Below are positions 52,381 to 63,904 of a DNA stretch of 64,000 nt, in pieces. Under the pieces are notes generated by a model. The model saw only the letters and a list, made by a program, of their open reading frames with translations. It ran no database searches and was not told where the DNA came from. The stretch's first letter is position 1; each line of letters begins with the position of its first letter. The position numbers and the translations under genes are program-made. Origin of the DNA: Acanthosepion esculentum (taxonomy: Eukaryota; Mollusca; Cephalopoda; Sepiida; Sepiidae). The stretch spans positions 59,795,746 to 59,859,745 of the forward strand of contig OZ038479.1 in NCBI GenBank assembly GCA_964036315.1, in the 5' to 3' direction.

Positions 52381-54013
52381 TTTCAGCATAAATTTTCGAT
52401 AACTAAGGTTTACAATGAATTTTTAAAAATGAAAAAGCATCCTTAAAAATTTCATTTTAGCTTTAATTGAAAGCTAAAGGATTAAATTTATTATTTCTGG
52501 TAAGTAAAATATTCTGGTGTATTTCAGATAGAAATTATATAAATTGGAATAGCAAATTTAATTTTGATTTCTTAAAATTTTCATAAAAGAGGCCATTTTC
52601 TTAATTTTAAGAAATTTGTAAACAAAACAAATTTATCGATTTTAAAACTCTTTCAAAATATATATCTCTGACACGTTATTTGAGTAAAATTAGAAAATTT
52701 TAAGTGAAATTAATCTTTTTTGAAATAAGTATCACTTCCTTATAGCATAAAAAAGTAATATATAACCATTTGTTATTGATCAGCTGTGTTTATCTGAAGC
52801 AATGATTGACAGGCAATTGAGTGACAAAGCGATGACAGTATGGCTGACTAGAATTGACAAAAAATTTACGAAATCTAAGTGAACAAATTTTTTTTGTTTT
52901 TAACTACCTAGTAATTTTTACAAATGAACATATTTTCCGCAATTATCTAATAATTTATTGACTTTTATTTACCTTTCAAAGATGCTTTATGCAAAATTTA
53001 AAAAAAAATTAAAATACTATAAAATTTTCTCAAATTAATTTCTCAGTAAAGAGACAAAATTCTTAGATCACGTGACTTTTTCATGATAATGTAACATTTA
53101 GCCTTTCATCAATGAAAAAGGGAACAAATTAAGTAAAAAAAAATAAAGAATAAAAAATTATTTAAAAAATAGAATAGTGTAACTATGTTTATTAATCTTT
53201 TCAATTTTGAATTCGTAAATTACGTTTCCACTTAATTACTATATCACATCCAGGAAATAGCCCAATACAGAATTTTACATGATTTTAAACTATTATAATT
53301 TATTATAATTAAAATTTAAAAAAAAAAAATTCTTGTAAAAATTCATTATTCATCGGGAAAATATTTATTTCTTCAAACAATAGTGTCCTTATTATAACTT
53401 ATTTACAAAAGCAATTGAAAATTTTTCTAATTAAATAATGTCATAGTTTTATATTGCATTCATTATTTTTCAATTCAGAGCAGATTTTCAGTTAGTGCAA
53501 GTTTAAAAAAAAAAATTACATTCTCCAAGGAGTCCTACGTTTAACAAATTAAAAAATTCAGGAAATAGAAAGTTTTTTTGGGAAATTTAATGAAATTAAG
53601 GGGGGGGGGGGTAACATATGTAAACAAGAAAATACCAAAATTTTCTAAAAAAATTTCAAAAATAATTTCATTCATTTGTGAATAAATCCTGAAAATTTCA
53701 TTAAAATCGAACAATTATTTGATTTTTACAAGAATTTCCAAATCAATGTGTTTTCAACGGAAAAATAGCTCAAAAAAATTAAAAGTCAATGTAATTACAC
53801 CACCCTGATGACGTAAACAAAACAAGATTTTAACCATAATCTCAAACGTGTTAGTTAGGAACTTAGGAAGGATGAAAAAATTTCAAAAAATAATCAAAAA
53901 ATACTTTGGTCTTTCCTCTTAAACATTTTGACGATAAATCTTTATTTTTATTAAGTTTGTGACCTTTTTCATTTATGATGTTTTCTGCGATAAAAGTGGA
54001 GGTACCTAAGTAG
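52381..54013 (-). repeat. AT-rich interspersed repeat, left arm of a giant inverted repeat
   Basis: AGCTTTAATTGAAAGCTAAAG, TGGTAAGTAAAATATTCTGG, ATTCTCCAAGGAGTCCTAC, ATTTGATTTTTACAAGAATT are marks of the abundant family in this orientation. A run of ten G stands near 53600. The arm ends in AGTGGAGGTACCTA next to its mirror image. Confidence 0.6.
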
Positions 54014-54025
54014 GTACCTCCACTA
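53992..54025. repeat. Palindromic junction of the giant inverted repeat
   Basis: AGTGGAGGTACCTA, AG, TAGGTACCTCCACT: perfect 14-base arms with a 2-base spacer. The outward sequences on both sides are also homologous in mirror orientation (GTCACAAA, CTTGATAA/TTAATAA, ATCATCAAAAT). GGAGGTACC recurs at other copy ends (34574, 31589, 39848, 19290), so it is a conserved end of the element. Confidence 0.8.
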
Positions 54026-54860
54026 ATTCACTGAAAAAAAACCATACTGTCACAAAAAAATACCCAAACTTGATAAAAAAAAGTTTTATCATCAAAATTT
54101 TCATGCTGCTATTCAGAGGATAGAACAAAGTTCTATCCTCTGAATAGCAGCATGAACATTTTTATTTTCTTATTTATTTTTATTTTTTAATCATTTTTAG
54201 ACATTCGAAATTTTGGCTAAAAATCTTATTTTTCTCACATCAGTTGGTGGACTATAAATTAGCTCAGCACATTTTAGCATCTTTCTTCTGGTAAAAAACA
54301 AATTGATTTGGAAATTCTTGCAAAAATCAAATAATTATAGGATTTTAATGAAACTTTCAGCACTTATTCACAAATGAGTGAAGTTTTTTAAGAAGTGTTT
54401 TTTGTTTCTTTTTGTGAAAATCTACTCTGAATCATAAAATAAAAATGCAATAAAACAGACATTATTTATTTAGAAAAACTTTTAATTGCTTTTATGAATA
54501 ATATATATAATGAAAACTATTTTTTTATGAATAATGATTTTTTACAAGAATTGTTTGCATTATTAAAAATTTTAATTACAATAATTTGTAAAGTTTCAAA
54601 TCTTTGAAAATTCTGTATCAATGGTGTAGCAGGTAGCTGATAGTGTTATTAAATAAAAACTACAATTATTAATCATAATTCAAAAAGCTTTTTACAATCT
54701 AATGCTTCTCAGTATTTTAAAAAGAATTTTCAATTTTTTGTATGTTTATAAATGTGACAATTTTTGTAGATAAGGGTGTTCATGCACAACATTGTCAGAA
54801 AATAAGAGCAATAATAATAAATTTAAAGCCTAAGTATCTAAAATTCAATAAAACTTTAGA
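54016..54860 (+). repeat. AT-rich interspersed repeat, right arm of the giant inverted repeat
   Basis: ACAAATTGATTTGGAAATTC, AAATAATTATAGGATTTTAATG and CAGTATTTTAAAAAGAATTTTC are the reverse of 53690-53760 and related blocks. A perfect hairpin (54101-54155) interrupts this arm only. Confidence 0.6.
54101..54155. repeat. Perfect 26-base hairpin with 3-base loop
   Basis: Left arm 54101-54126 (TCATGCTGCTATTCAGAGGA...), loop AAA, right arm 54130-54155. No mismatches. The left arm belongs in part to the repeat; the right arm looks like a snap-back copy of it. Confidence 0.9.
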
Positions 54861-56560
54861 TTACAGAAAATTTTCATAGCTTTTTCACATTACTGTATGT
54901 TAAAAATTATATATAAAAGGCAGTCAAGTAATATTTTAAAATTACTTTTTACAGTTATGTTTTTTAGTCAAATGTAGCTGTCATTTGAGCTGTCAACATT
55001 TCAACCCTTTAAATAAACAGCTATGCCATTAAAAAAAAAATGTTTTTCTGCAATATTTTAAACTTAAATAATATTGGTTTCAAATCAGATAATATTCCTT
55101 ATAGTTTCAGAAAAGTGCATTTTATTTTTGGAAGATTTTTTTAAAAGAATTACATGTTGATCAACAATGGCTAAATATGGTGCTGAAATTAATTATTTTA
55201 GTAAAAATAACAAAACATCTGCTTCAAATCAATTTGAAATAGAGCAATGTATTTTGCTTGTTGGAAATATTAAATTATTTCCTATACACAAAATACTTTG
55301 CTCTATTTCAAAAAATCTAAATTGACTGGAACATTTATTTTTTCATGAAATTGCTAAACATTATTAAAAGTGGTCAGATTGACACATCTGTTGGCACAGC
55401 AAAATTCTTTTTATTAAAAAAAACATCCAAAAATAAAATACACATTTCTAAAACTTTATTTGAGGAAGATTAACTGATTTAAAATTTAATTAATCAAAAT
55501 TATAGCAAATGTTAATTATTTTAGTTTAAAATATAGCAAGAAAGGATTTTTTACATGGGTGTTTTTTCATGGTGTGTACACACATTGATAACATATTTGG
55601 CATTCTCATATAAAGGGCATTTAACTATGATAATTATGTGAATACAATGTGAAGACTTCTTTTTGTTTTTTTACATAATTTTTTAACTACCCAGCAATAT
55701 TAAAAATTTAGGAAAATATTTCAAGTAATCAAATATTTAATTTGAGGTATTTTAACTTTATAATCTTATGAAGATGTTTATTGAGGAAATGTTAGAAAAT
55801 TACAAATAAATTTTAAATATAGGTATCTCTCTTATTTTCTGATGATATTGTATATGGATATCTTTATTTACAAAAATTGGCACGTTTATACACACATAAA
55901 AAATTCAAAATTCTTTTTAAAATACTGGGGGTCACTGCAGTGTTGTAATCTTTTCTATTAATTGATTAGTTAATATATTTTTTACACAATACCAATATCA
56001 TTTAACTGTACAAATTTATACAGAATTTTAAAATTTTATAAATTATTATAATTAACATTAAAAAAAATTCATGTTAAAATGCATTAATCATCACAAAAGT
56101 TTTTTTCTTTATAAATGTTTCATTCAAAAAGCTTCACTCATCAAATAATGTTTAATTTTATTGCATTATATTTTATTTAATTGGTGTTTTCTGTGTGACA
56201 AAAAAATATTTGATAATTTAAATTCTCCAAGGACTAATATAAACATTAAGCTCTACAAAATGAGTTTCTTGAAATTTTAGAGAAATTAAATAGCTGGAGA
56301 ATAAAAGGAGTAAAAAAAAAAAAAAATTGAGATTTTCTAAAAAAGAAAGATTTTTTTAGAAAATATTTTGAGGGACCTAGTTAAAATGCATTTTAGAAAT
56401 GAAAGATTTTTTTAAATTGGAAATTTTATTTAGGCTATTATCTGTCAGGTAAAACCAAAATTTAATTCCAAAGTAGATATTTAAATTATTTTAATTTATT
56501 TCATATGGTTTATCACAGATGGTTAGTGAAATGATAGCATAATACAGAATGCATATTCCT
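54861..56560. repeat. AT-rich interspersed repeat (further copies)
   Basis: Several pieces in both orientations: GAAATAGAGCAATGTATTTTG at 55234 and ACAAAATACTTTGCTCTATTTC at 55288 face each other about 50 bases apart, and TTGGCACGTTTATACACAC at 55876, ATTCTCCAAGGACTAATAT at 56222 are known marks. Not coding. Confidence 0.5.
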
Positions 56561-56639
56561 CTTAGACATACAAACCTAAGTGAAAGAACAACTATTTCCA
56601 CAGGGATATTTCCATGTTGTGTAATAATTATGGTTTAAC

Positions 56640-57495
56640 TTGTGTTTAACATTATCACCCAGTTATTGACACTGTCACTTTTGCTGTGTGTTGTCACTTT
56701 GGACAGATTTTCAAAATGTCACCATCAGTAGCACATGTGTTTACAACTATCTTATTTCTACCAGCATGAATTAAAACAAAAAAATATAAACGGATTCTAA
56801 AAGTCTTGAGATAGGTTTGCAAAAAAATCATTTAATTCTATTGATTCATACAGTAAATGTACTTCTGCCCTGCTATACAAGTTTGGTTTTATTCTTTGCC
56901 TTGATTTCCAGCAAAAATGTTTGGTTTATGTCAATAAAGGGATAGCCTTACTTATAATTGCTATCCTATTGTATGAGTGTTAATTGTATTGATTCATACC
57001 TTCAGTATACCCCTACTTTTCTAAGCACGTTTTATTCCCTGTCTTGATTGACAGAAAAATAAACTTGTCCCTTTATAATGTGTATTAATCATTTCAACAC
57101 AAATGGAAATTACTGGTGAAAACTCTCAGGAAAAGTTTTAAATGAATGAATGATGTATACATGTATCTATTATAAAATAAACTGCTTTTATAATTTATTC
57201 ACTAAGTAAATATAACTTCATTGTTTTTTTTTCATTCACAGATTTTTTGGAAGTACAGAAAATTGTAAAGACATAATTGTTATTAGAAATTCAATGTAGG
57301 AAAAGACATTTTAATTTCGATGAAGAACAGAGAAACATATACTCTTCAGGTAAAAGGTATGCATTTACCTTTTGGAAATCAAGAAAATGAATTTGAACAG
57401 GTAGTAGTTTGCCATTCTTACAAAGCATTATTTAATGTTACAAATGAATATACATAAAAGACAATACGTATAATTGTGAAATTTGCTACTGTATT
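56640..57495 (+). repeat. Upstream flank of zinc-finger copy R
   Basis: Inverted match to the upstream flank of copy M: 56640-57110 to 29850-30265, then directly 57130-57260 to 28690-28850 (TTCATTCACAGATTTTTTGG), and 57415-57520 to 28497-28600 (ATTCTTACAAAGCATT, TTACAAATGAATATACAT). The last part is the immediate 5' side of the coding frame in both genes and is well conserved, perhaps as 5' UTR or splice-acceptor region (CCAG at 57501-57504). Confidence 0.65.
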
Positions 57496-57519
57496 GTGAA
57501 GCCAGAATCAGTGCACAAT

Positions 57520-58887
57520 ATGGAAACACAAACTGCAGAGGAGCCATATTCTGGTGACCTTTGTGGATCTGCATTTTTGCAGAAGTCGCATGTGGTAGAA
57601 CATAAACGAACAAATACTGGAGACAAGCCATATTCTTGTGAAGTTTGTGGATTTGCATTTTCACAGAAGTCACATTTGCGGCAACATATGCAAACCCACA
57701 CTGGAGAGAAACCATATTTTTGTGATGTTTGTGAGTCTTCATTTACACGTATGTCAAGTCTGGTGCAACACAGGAGAACCCACACTGGAGAGAAGCCATA
57801 TTCTTGTGAAGTTTGCAGATCTGAATTTTCAGTGAAATCAGGATTACTTCACCATATGCGAACACACACAAGAGAAAAGCCATATTCTTGTGAAGTTTGT
57901 GGATCTGCATATTCACAGAAGTCGTATTTGGTTGTACATATGCGAACCCACACTGGAGAGAAGCCATATTCTTGTGAAATTTGTGGATCAGCATTTTCAT
58001 GTAAGTCAATTTTGGTGCAACACAGCAGGATACACACTGGAGAGAAGCCATACTCTTGTGAAGTTTGTAAATCTGCATTTTCGCAGAGGTCAAATTTAAC
58101 GGAGCACATGCGAAAACACATTGATGAGAAACCATATTCTTGTGAAATTTGTGAATCTGCATTTTCATTGAAACCACATTTAATGAGACATATGCGAAAG
58201 CACACTGGAGAGAAACTATATTCTTGTGAGGTGTGTGAATCTAAATTTTTATGGAAGTCGCATTTGGCGATACATATGCGAGGACACACTGGAGAGAAGC
58301 CATATTCATGTGAAGTTTGTGGATCTGCATATTCGCAGAAGTCACTTTTGATGAGACATATGCGCACCCACACTGGAGAGAAGCCATATACTTGTGAATT
58401 CTGTGGATCTGCATTTTCATGGAAGTCAAGTTTGGTGCACCATGAGAGATCACACACTGGAGAGAAGCCATATTCTTGTGAAGTTTGTGGATCTGCATTT
58501 TCGGTGAAGTCAACATTACTTTGCCATATCCGAACACACACTGGAGAGAAACCATATTCTTGTGAAGTTTGTGGATCTGCATTTTCCCAGAAGTCTTATT
58601 TGGTGGTCCATATGCGAACACACACTGGAGAGAAACCATATTCCTGTGAAATTTGTGGATCAGCGTTTTCACGTAAGTCATATTTGGTAGACCACAGGAG
58701 AACACACACAGGAGAGAAGCCATATTCTTGTGAAGTTTGTGGGTCTGCATTTGCAAAGAAGTCCTATTTGGTCTTCCATGTGCGAACCCACACTGGAGAA
58801 AAGCCATATTCTTGTGAAGTTTGTGGATCGGCATTTGCACAGAAGTCACATTTGGTGCTCCACCAGAGAACACATACTGGAGAGTAA
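57520..58887 (+). CDS. C2H2 zinc-finger protein with 16 fingers (copy R)
   Basis: Single-exon frame of 455 codons from ATG at 57520 (METQTAEEPYSGDL) to TAA at 58885-58887. Fifteen fingers are canonical; the first (SGDLCGSAFLQKSHVVEHKR) has Cys replaced by Gly and final His by Asn, and so should not bind zinc. Linkers are mostly TGEKP, with TREKP, IDEKP and TGDKP variants. Fingers 15 and 16 carry SAFAKKS and SAFAQKS in place of SAFSxKS. The frame is open upstream to 57496 through a GTG only; the METQT start is shared with copy M. The stop lies in the linker just after finger 16 (TGE, stop), where PYS should follow, so the protein is truncated relative to its ancestor but still a large array. 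A nuclear DNA-binding role is expected from the family; the target is unknown. Confidence 0.88.
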   Translation: METQTAEEPYSGDLCGSAFLQKSHVVEHKRTNTGDKPYSCEVCGFAFSQKSHLRQHMQTHTGEKPYFCDVCESSFTRMSSLVQHRRTHTGEKPYSCEVCRSEFSVKSGLLHHMRTHTREKPYSCEVCGSAYSQKSYLVVHMRTHTGEKPYSCEICGSAFSCKSILVQHSRIHTGEKPYSCEVCKSAFSQRSNLTEHMRKHIDEKPYSCEICESAFSLKPHLMRHMRKHTGEKLYSCEVCESKFLWKSHLAIHMRGHTGEKPYSCEVCGSAYSQKSLLMRHMRTHTGEKPYTCEFCGSAFSWKSSLVHHERSHTGEKPYSCEVCGSAFSVKSTLLCHIRTHTGEKPYSCEVCGSAFSQKSYLVVHMRTHTGEKPYSCEICGSAFSRKSYLVDHRRTHTGEKPYSCEVCGSAFAKKSYLVFHVRTHTGEKPYSCEVCGSAFAQKSHLVLHQRTHTGE

Positions 58888-59300
58888 TCATATTCTTTTG
58901 AAGTTTGTGGGTCTCCATTTGCACAGGAGTCGATTTTAAAGGGGCATATGCAAACATGCCTTTGTGAGAAATTGTATTCTTGTGATGTTTGCTGATCAGC
59001 ATTTTCATTGAAGCCACATTTGATGAAACATCTTGTGAAAGATGTGGATCTAGATTTTAACATCAGTCAAATTTTATGGACCATATAAAAATACATGACG
59101 GGAAACCATATTTACACATGCATTTTCATTAAAGTCATTCTTGGTTCATCATATGCAATAATACACTGTATCACAATCATATTCTTTTGTACAATCTTTT
59201 GACCTGCATACAATTTGACTTTGTCATGTGAAGACTTATATCCTTTTGAGCTTTGTGGATACAATTTTCCATAAATGTCATATACAGTTTGATATGGGAT
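58888..59300 (+). pseudogene. Degenerate C-terminal fingers after copy R
   Basis: In frame after the stop: SYSFEVCGSPFAQESILKGH, then CEKLYSCDVC, stop, SAFSLKPHLMKHL; further on only fragments such as CATTCTTGGTTCATCATATG remain. At least four more fingers once followed. Confidence 0.75.
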
Positions 59301-60335
59301 TATACACTACAAAAAACATTCTTATTAAAACTTTCATGCATTGTTTTCAAATATGGCAAAATTGAAGATGATTAATATGTATGGAAAGAACTATATTTTG
59401 GGGAAATATCTACCCTGATTTTTAAGGCGTTCATGGCATTAAAGCCACATGCAAACAAACCCTGCTTATAAATCTTGGTCATGTGAAGCAGCATCTTTAA
59501 AAATTTCTCTTTTTAAAAATAAACATGCTGACCTAGCAACCAACATTTTATATTTGTTAATTTCCATGTTTATGAAATATAAGCCAAGAAATATTTGTGA
59601 AATCACAAGTGAAGTGGAAGAATGTGCATATAACAGTAACACCAGGCAAAAAATGATGAACTGAGAGCTCAATTGGTGAGAAATTTGGGGTTATTTCACA
59701 AGTAGTGTTCATAGTTACAACACTTGTTAGTTCTTCAATGTGAAACTAAAAATAAACATAAACAGTTTTCTGTAAATCTTGTCATATATAAAACCAATAA
59801 TTTGAATACATAGAGAATTTCACCTGTGCTTATCTCTTTTTTGCCTCACATTTGCCTGCTGACACAATCACAGTTGTTGCTATAATGATGCATTCTCTTT
59901 AAACATGCAGTGTAATGCAGGGTATGTATCCCTGTGATAAGGTACCCACAAACAAAGAAGGGAGGTAACTTGTACTTATTTACAGTGCATTTTCATGAAA
60001 ATGTGTATTGAAAGCACAATAGCAGACACATATTACAAGAAAAAATGCAATTCAGTGTTTGGAACTTTGGGATGCATTGTTTGATCATTTAATTTGCAGT
60101 GTATTTCTTTATTCATGAATGAAATAAAACCATCTATATTTTAAAGAATCCAGTTATCATAAATTGATTTATTGCAGAGATGAAACTTTCTGTTTAAGTG
60201 TTGTTACTAAGTCATTTTTTCTATCATGTGTATTCTATGGGAAGGTCAGGACATTTTCTTCATATTTCTATCTTGTATCATTTAGTTTACTATCTTCCCT
60301 ACTCTGTTTTAACTAATCTTGTCTCTTAGATAAAT
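59301..60335 (+). repeat. 3' flank of copy R
   Basis: Inverted match to 26480-27300 downstream of copy M: CTTATAAATCTTGGTCATGT, AATAAACATGCTGACCTAGC and ATCATGTGTATTCTATGGGA. The 71- and 68-codon frames at 59449-59672 lie on this flank on both strands and are not supported as genes. Confidence 0.6.
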
Positions 60336-61850
60336 TGTGGCGATAAGTATGCTTATCAAAATTTTGAAAATTAAGAGCTCCCCTTATGAAACTTTTTTTC
60401 ACACATTCCTCTTTTATTTGAACACACACTTTATGCAATGTTTGGAAATTACAAACTCCCCTGCTTGTTTGGTAAGTGTAATCATCATTTTATTTATTCA
60501 ATTCTTATTTCCTAACATGTTTCTTAGTGTTTATTGGATTCCTTCATTGAAAGTATTGGTCGTTTGTTTATATTTAAAGCAATTAACAGAATTAATAAAG
60601 GTGGTGGTGGAGGTTTGGTCTGATGTAAAGAAATTGACATTAATATTAATGGGTCATTCCATTTCCTCTTTCAGTGTAATCTTCAAGTTTTTACTCAATT
60701 CTCATTTCCTTAGGAATTTCTTTATATTTTATGAATGCCATCATTGAAAGAATTGATCTGAATCATGGTTTATATTTAAAGCAATAAGTAGAATTTGTAA
60801 GAAAAGATATGTAATGGTTAGGATATATGGAAAATGATGCCAATATTTCTGCAGATTAAATTGGTTAACATCCCATCCCATCATCGTGTTTTAAGACTCT
60901 GACAAATTAGAAACACTGACACAGCCTAAATCATGTAACAGCAGCTTGTAAATGTCATGGTGGGTGGTATTACTATATGAGTCAATCTGTGTTAAATCAA
61001 CAACTGTAAATATGATACTTGGATAGATTTAAAAGGTGATCTTTTTTTAAAGATCAAATAAGATAATTTGGCCTTAATCTTTAATTTCTCAAAAAGCATG
61101 CCTTTAATTTAAAAAAAAAAAATTCACAACAAATTTGTCTGCCTTATGGCAAGATATGTACAACATTTTGTGGTGGACTGTGGCCTGAGTTACAAGGGTT
61201 TTACTGAGTTTAATGGTGGATTTTGCTATTTGCCTCCATATGCTAAAATTTTCATATCTCCCAATATGGTCAAGTTGTATACCTTTAGAAAGCTCTTTGA
61301 GTGCTGATTAATATCTGCATAAGAACTATGATCATAAAATCAACACAATTTGTGTTATTTGAGGTTAAATGTTGACCAATTTGGTGGTAAATAAACAACC
61401 TTATTTTTGGATTTGTTTACATTTTTATCATACAACAAATAGATTTTTATATGAAAAAGTGACATAATGAAAATAATTATTGAAAAACGTGTCATGAATT
61501 AATGTTACCATAAAATAATGAAAATGGTCAGACAATTGTTGATTTGATGTGGAATGACTTATATCTTGATATTCATTGAAATGTCCAGATCTGTATCAGT
61601 TGCAAACTGACATCTGGATAGTCAATGTGAACATCAGCGTGGTGGCTCTTGATGAGGGGAAATAAATTATTATTCAATCAGAGTGTGGTTGTGGATGCCA
61701 AATGGATCGTACAACATATTTCTGAAATTGTGGAATACATGTTGCAAAGTATTACTATCAACTTTGAAAAATAGCTAACCATAAATCCTCACTGATGTGA
61801 CATGCATGGAGTTGGGATTGCATTTTTTTCAGTTTTTATAGCATAGATGT
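60336..61850. other. Sequence with a tandem duplication at 60477-60800
   Basis: GTGTAATC...CAATTCT.ATTTCCT...TTCATTGAAAG and TTATATTTAAAGCAATTA at 60477-60595 recur about 200 bases on at 60674-60795. The 136-codon frame (60337-60747) spans this duplication, is hydrophobic and has no recognised domain. Nothing was recognised at 60800-61850. Confidence 0.5.
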
Positions 61851-61854
61851 AAAT

Positions 61855-61890
61855 ATACACAGGAGAGAAAACATATTCTTGAGGAATATA
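61855..61890 (+). pseudogene. Zinc-finger linker remnant
   Basis: TACACAGGAGAGAAAACATA followed by TTCTTGAGGAA reads as an HTGEKPYSCE-type linker with mutations. It is the last recognisable finger sequence, 3 kb beyond copy R, and shows that another array once lay here. Confidence 0.6.
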
Positions 61891-63235
61891 TTTTACACAT
61901 CAAAGCATACATCAAAAAGGATTTTATCCTTTGGATTATTGCCAGATATAACATCATTTTTATTATTGTTGTTTTTTATTGTTACTTAATAAGGGGAAAT
62001 CGCTACAGAAACAATTTGTCAAAAATATACCAAAAGAGAATCATTACAACTAAAAATTATATTTGTGTATACACATAGTATTATGTGATAATATTGTTGT
62101 TGTTGTGAGTACTTATGAAGAGGTTTGCAAAAATCCATATGTAAGATTAAATCTCAGTTCATTGTTGTTACTCAAAAAACAAGTTCACAGTTTTTAGAAT
62201 CATTACAATAAACAGTTCTTTGAAACAATACTGGCAATGAGAACATTACTGAAATAATGGAATGGTTTTCAGTGGCTCTGGACTAATGCGGCTATTTTTG
62301 TTTCATTGGAATATGGGTTTTAGACAGAACTCCTTCCTTCACAAGCAGATGACTGATATGAGTTAGTGCCCTTGGCAAATTTATGGACAACCAAGATAAA
62401 TTAGTGCCCTTACCACAGCTAGATATACACAGATTCTTTGAAGAAGTTAGAGCAAGATGTATTGAAACCAAAGTCCAAACTCACACAATGAGGAACAAAT
62501 GTATTCCTAGAGGGTTGCTGATGACCTCACTTCACCTTAATTTGTATAGTGCAGACTTCACCTATTGTAAGTACCCTATTTATGTATTGTTATAGTGTTG
62601 TTTTACATTTAATAAAAATGTTAAATGTATTTTGGCACCCTTCTTTTCATTTCCCTTTAGTATCTTGTACTTATTTCTGATAGTGAACCATTACAGAATA
62701 ACAATATAACAAATTGGTGATTCTCCATGTGATTATTTTGAACTTCCCAATAATGTTTAATGAAATGACAATATTTTTATGGATCTATAAAATTTGGTCA
62801 TACAAAAGAAATGAAAAAGAAACATTGACATTTCTTTCTCTAAATTCTCTTACTAAAGAGCATATTTCTTTTTCTTCCTTCTTAGTTCGAGGGCCTGGTA
62901 AAAACAAATCTTCTTATAGTTTTCAATTCCATATGGCTATTTCCTTTTTGCTGCGTCTATACTTTGCGTCTGAAATTTGATTACCTCATTTAATCCCCTA
63001 CGCTAGTTAAGCACCCCCCACACTTTACTGTCAACATTAAAGCAGGCTGCTGCTACTATTATAGTAAATAGTGTCAATAATAAAATTTGCTTTGTAAAAG
63101 CAATATCACATTGCCAACTTTTATGTTAAATGCAACCATGTGTGTATGCAAAATCCTTTTTTATTCTTTGTACAAACAACTAGACCTGCTTTTTGAACAG
63201 AAAAGCATTATAGGCAGATAAACTTGCCTATGTTG
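61891..63235. other. Sequence without recognised genes
   Basis: A 70-codon frame at 62383-62595 (LPQLDIHRFFEEVRARCIET) has non-random composition and may be part of a transposon protein, but I cannot assign it. The remainder is AT-rich. Confidence 0.3.
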
Positions 63236-63904
63236 TATCGATTTTGACACAAGATGTAATTTCAGAGGTGAGAGATATAATCATTTCACTTCCCTCTGAG
63301 AAGCCAATTGATAAACTTCACAAGAATGTTATAGTGTGTTTGACAGTGTTGACATACAAACACATCTAACAGTTATTGGAGCAAGAAGCACAAGGTGACA
63401 GTACCCCATCACAATTCCTAAAATGTTTGCAAAAGTTAGCAGTGGGTACAGAAGACAAGAGCATTGTCAGGCACATTTTCCTCCAACAAATAGCAGCTCA
63501 ATATAAAATGGCACTCATCTCACTGGATGAATCTACTCCAGTAGAACATTTGGTTTCTGTAGAGGACCATATAGCTGATTTACTCTCCATACAGGTGTCA
63601 ATGGTGACCTGTATACAAGCACTGGACCATAAAGCCCTTCAAGAACTAAAGGGTAGCAAAGAACTAAGGGCAGCAAAGACTGAAATCCCATATGCACAAA
63701 ATGGTGGAAAATCTAGCACATTTGTCACTTAAGTACAACAATGAACATAGTAGTTCCTGTAGATATTCCAAGGAATACGAACAAAAACCTATATGTTGGA
63801 AACATTTTAGAGTAAATGTGATTCATGTGTTCTTCATTGGCATTTTAAGGAACGGGAAAAAGCCTAAACCAATGGAAGAAAGTGGCATCAACAATATCAC
63901 CTAA
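63236..63904 (+). pseudogene. Ty3/gypsy gag-type remnant
   Basis: Before the open frame, LTQDVISEVRDIIISLPSEK and PIDKLHKNVIV; in the frame LLEQEAQGDSTPSQFLKCLQ, KLAVGTEDKSIVRHIFLQQI, AAQYKMALISLDES and VEHLVSVEDHIADLLS. This is the capsid-domain pattern (E-LGDxxPSxxLxxxxxL) of gypsy-type gag proteins common in invertebrates. A later frame gives KPICWKHFRVNV, perhaps the decayed CWFHxxFG motif before pol. A stop within 63362-63375 and shifts break it. It is a different family from the gag at 42047. Confidence 0.7.

Noticed and set aside
54101..54155. Rho-independent-type terminator or bacterial regulatory hairpin
   Set aside because: The setting is a eukaryotic genome, there is no adjoining gene, and the arms are not GC-rich.
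60337..60747. 136-codon hydrophobic frame as a membrane protein
   Set aside because: It spans a 200-base tandem duplication in an AT-rich flank, its composition is that expected from T-rich DNA, and no conserved motif is visible.
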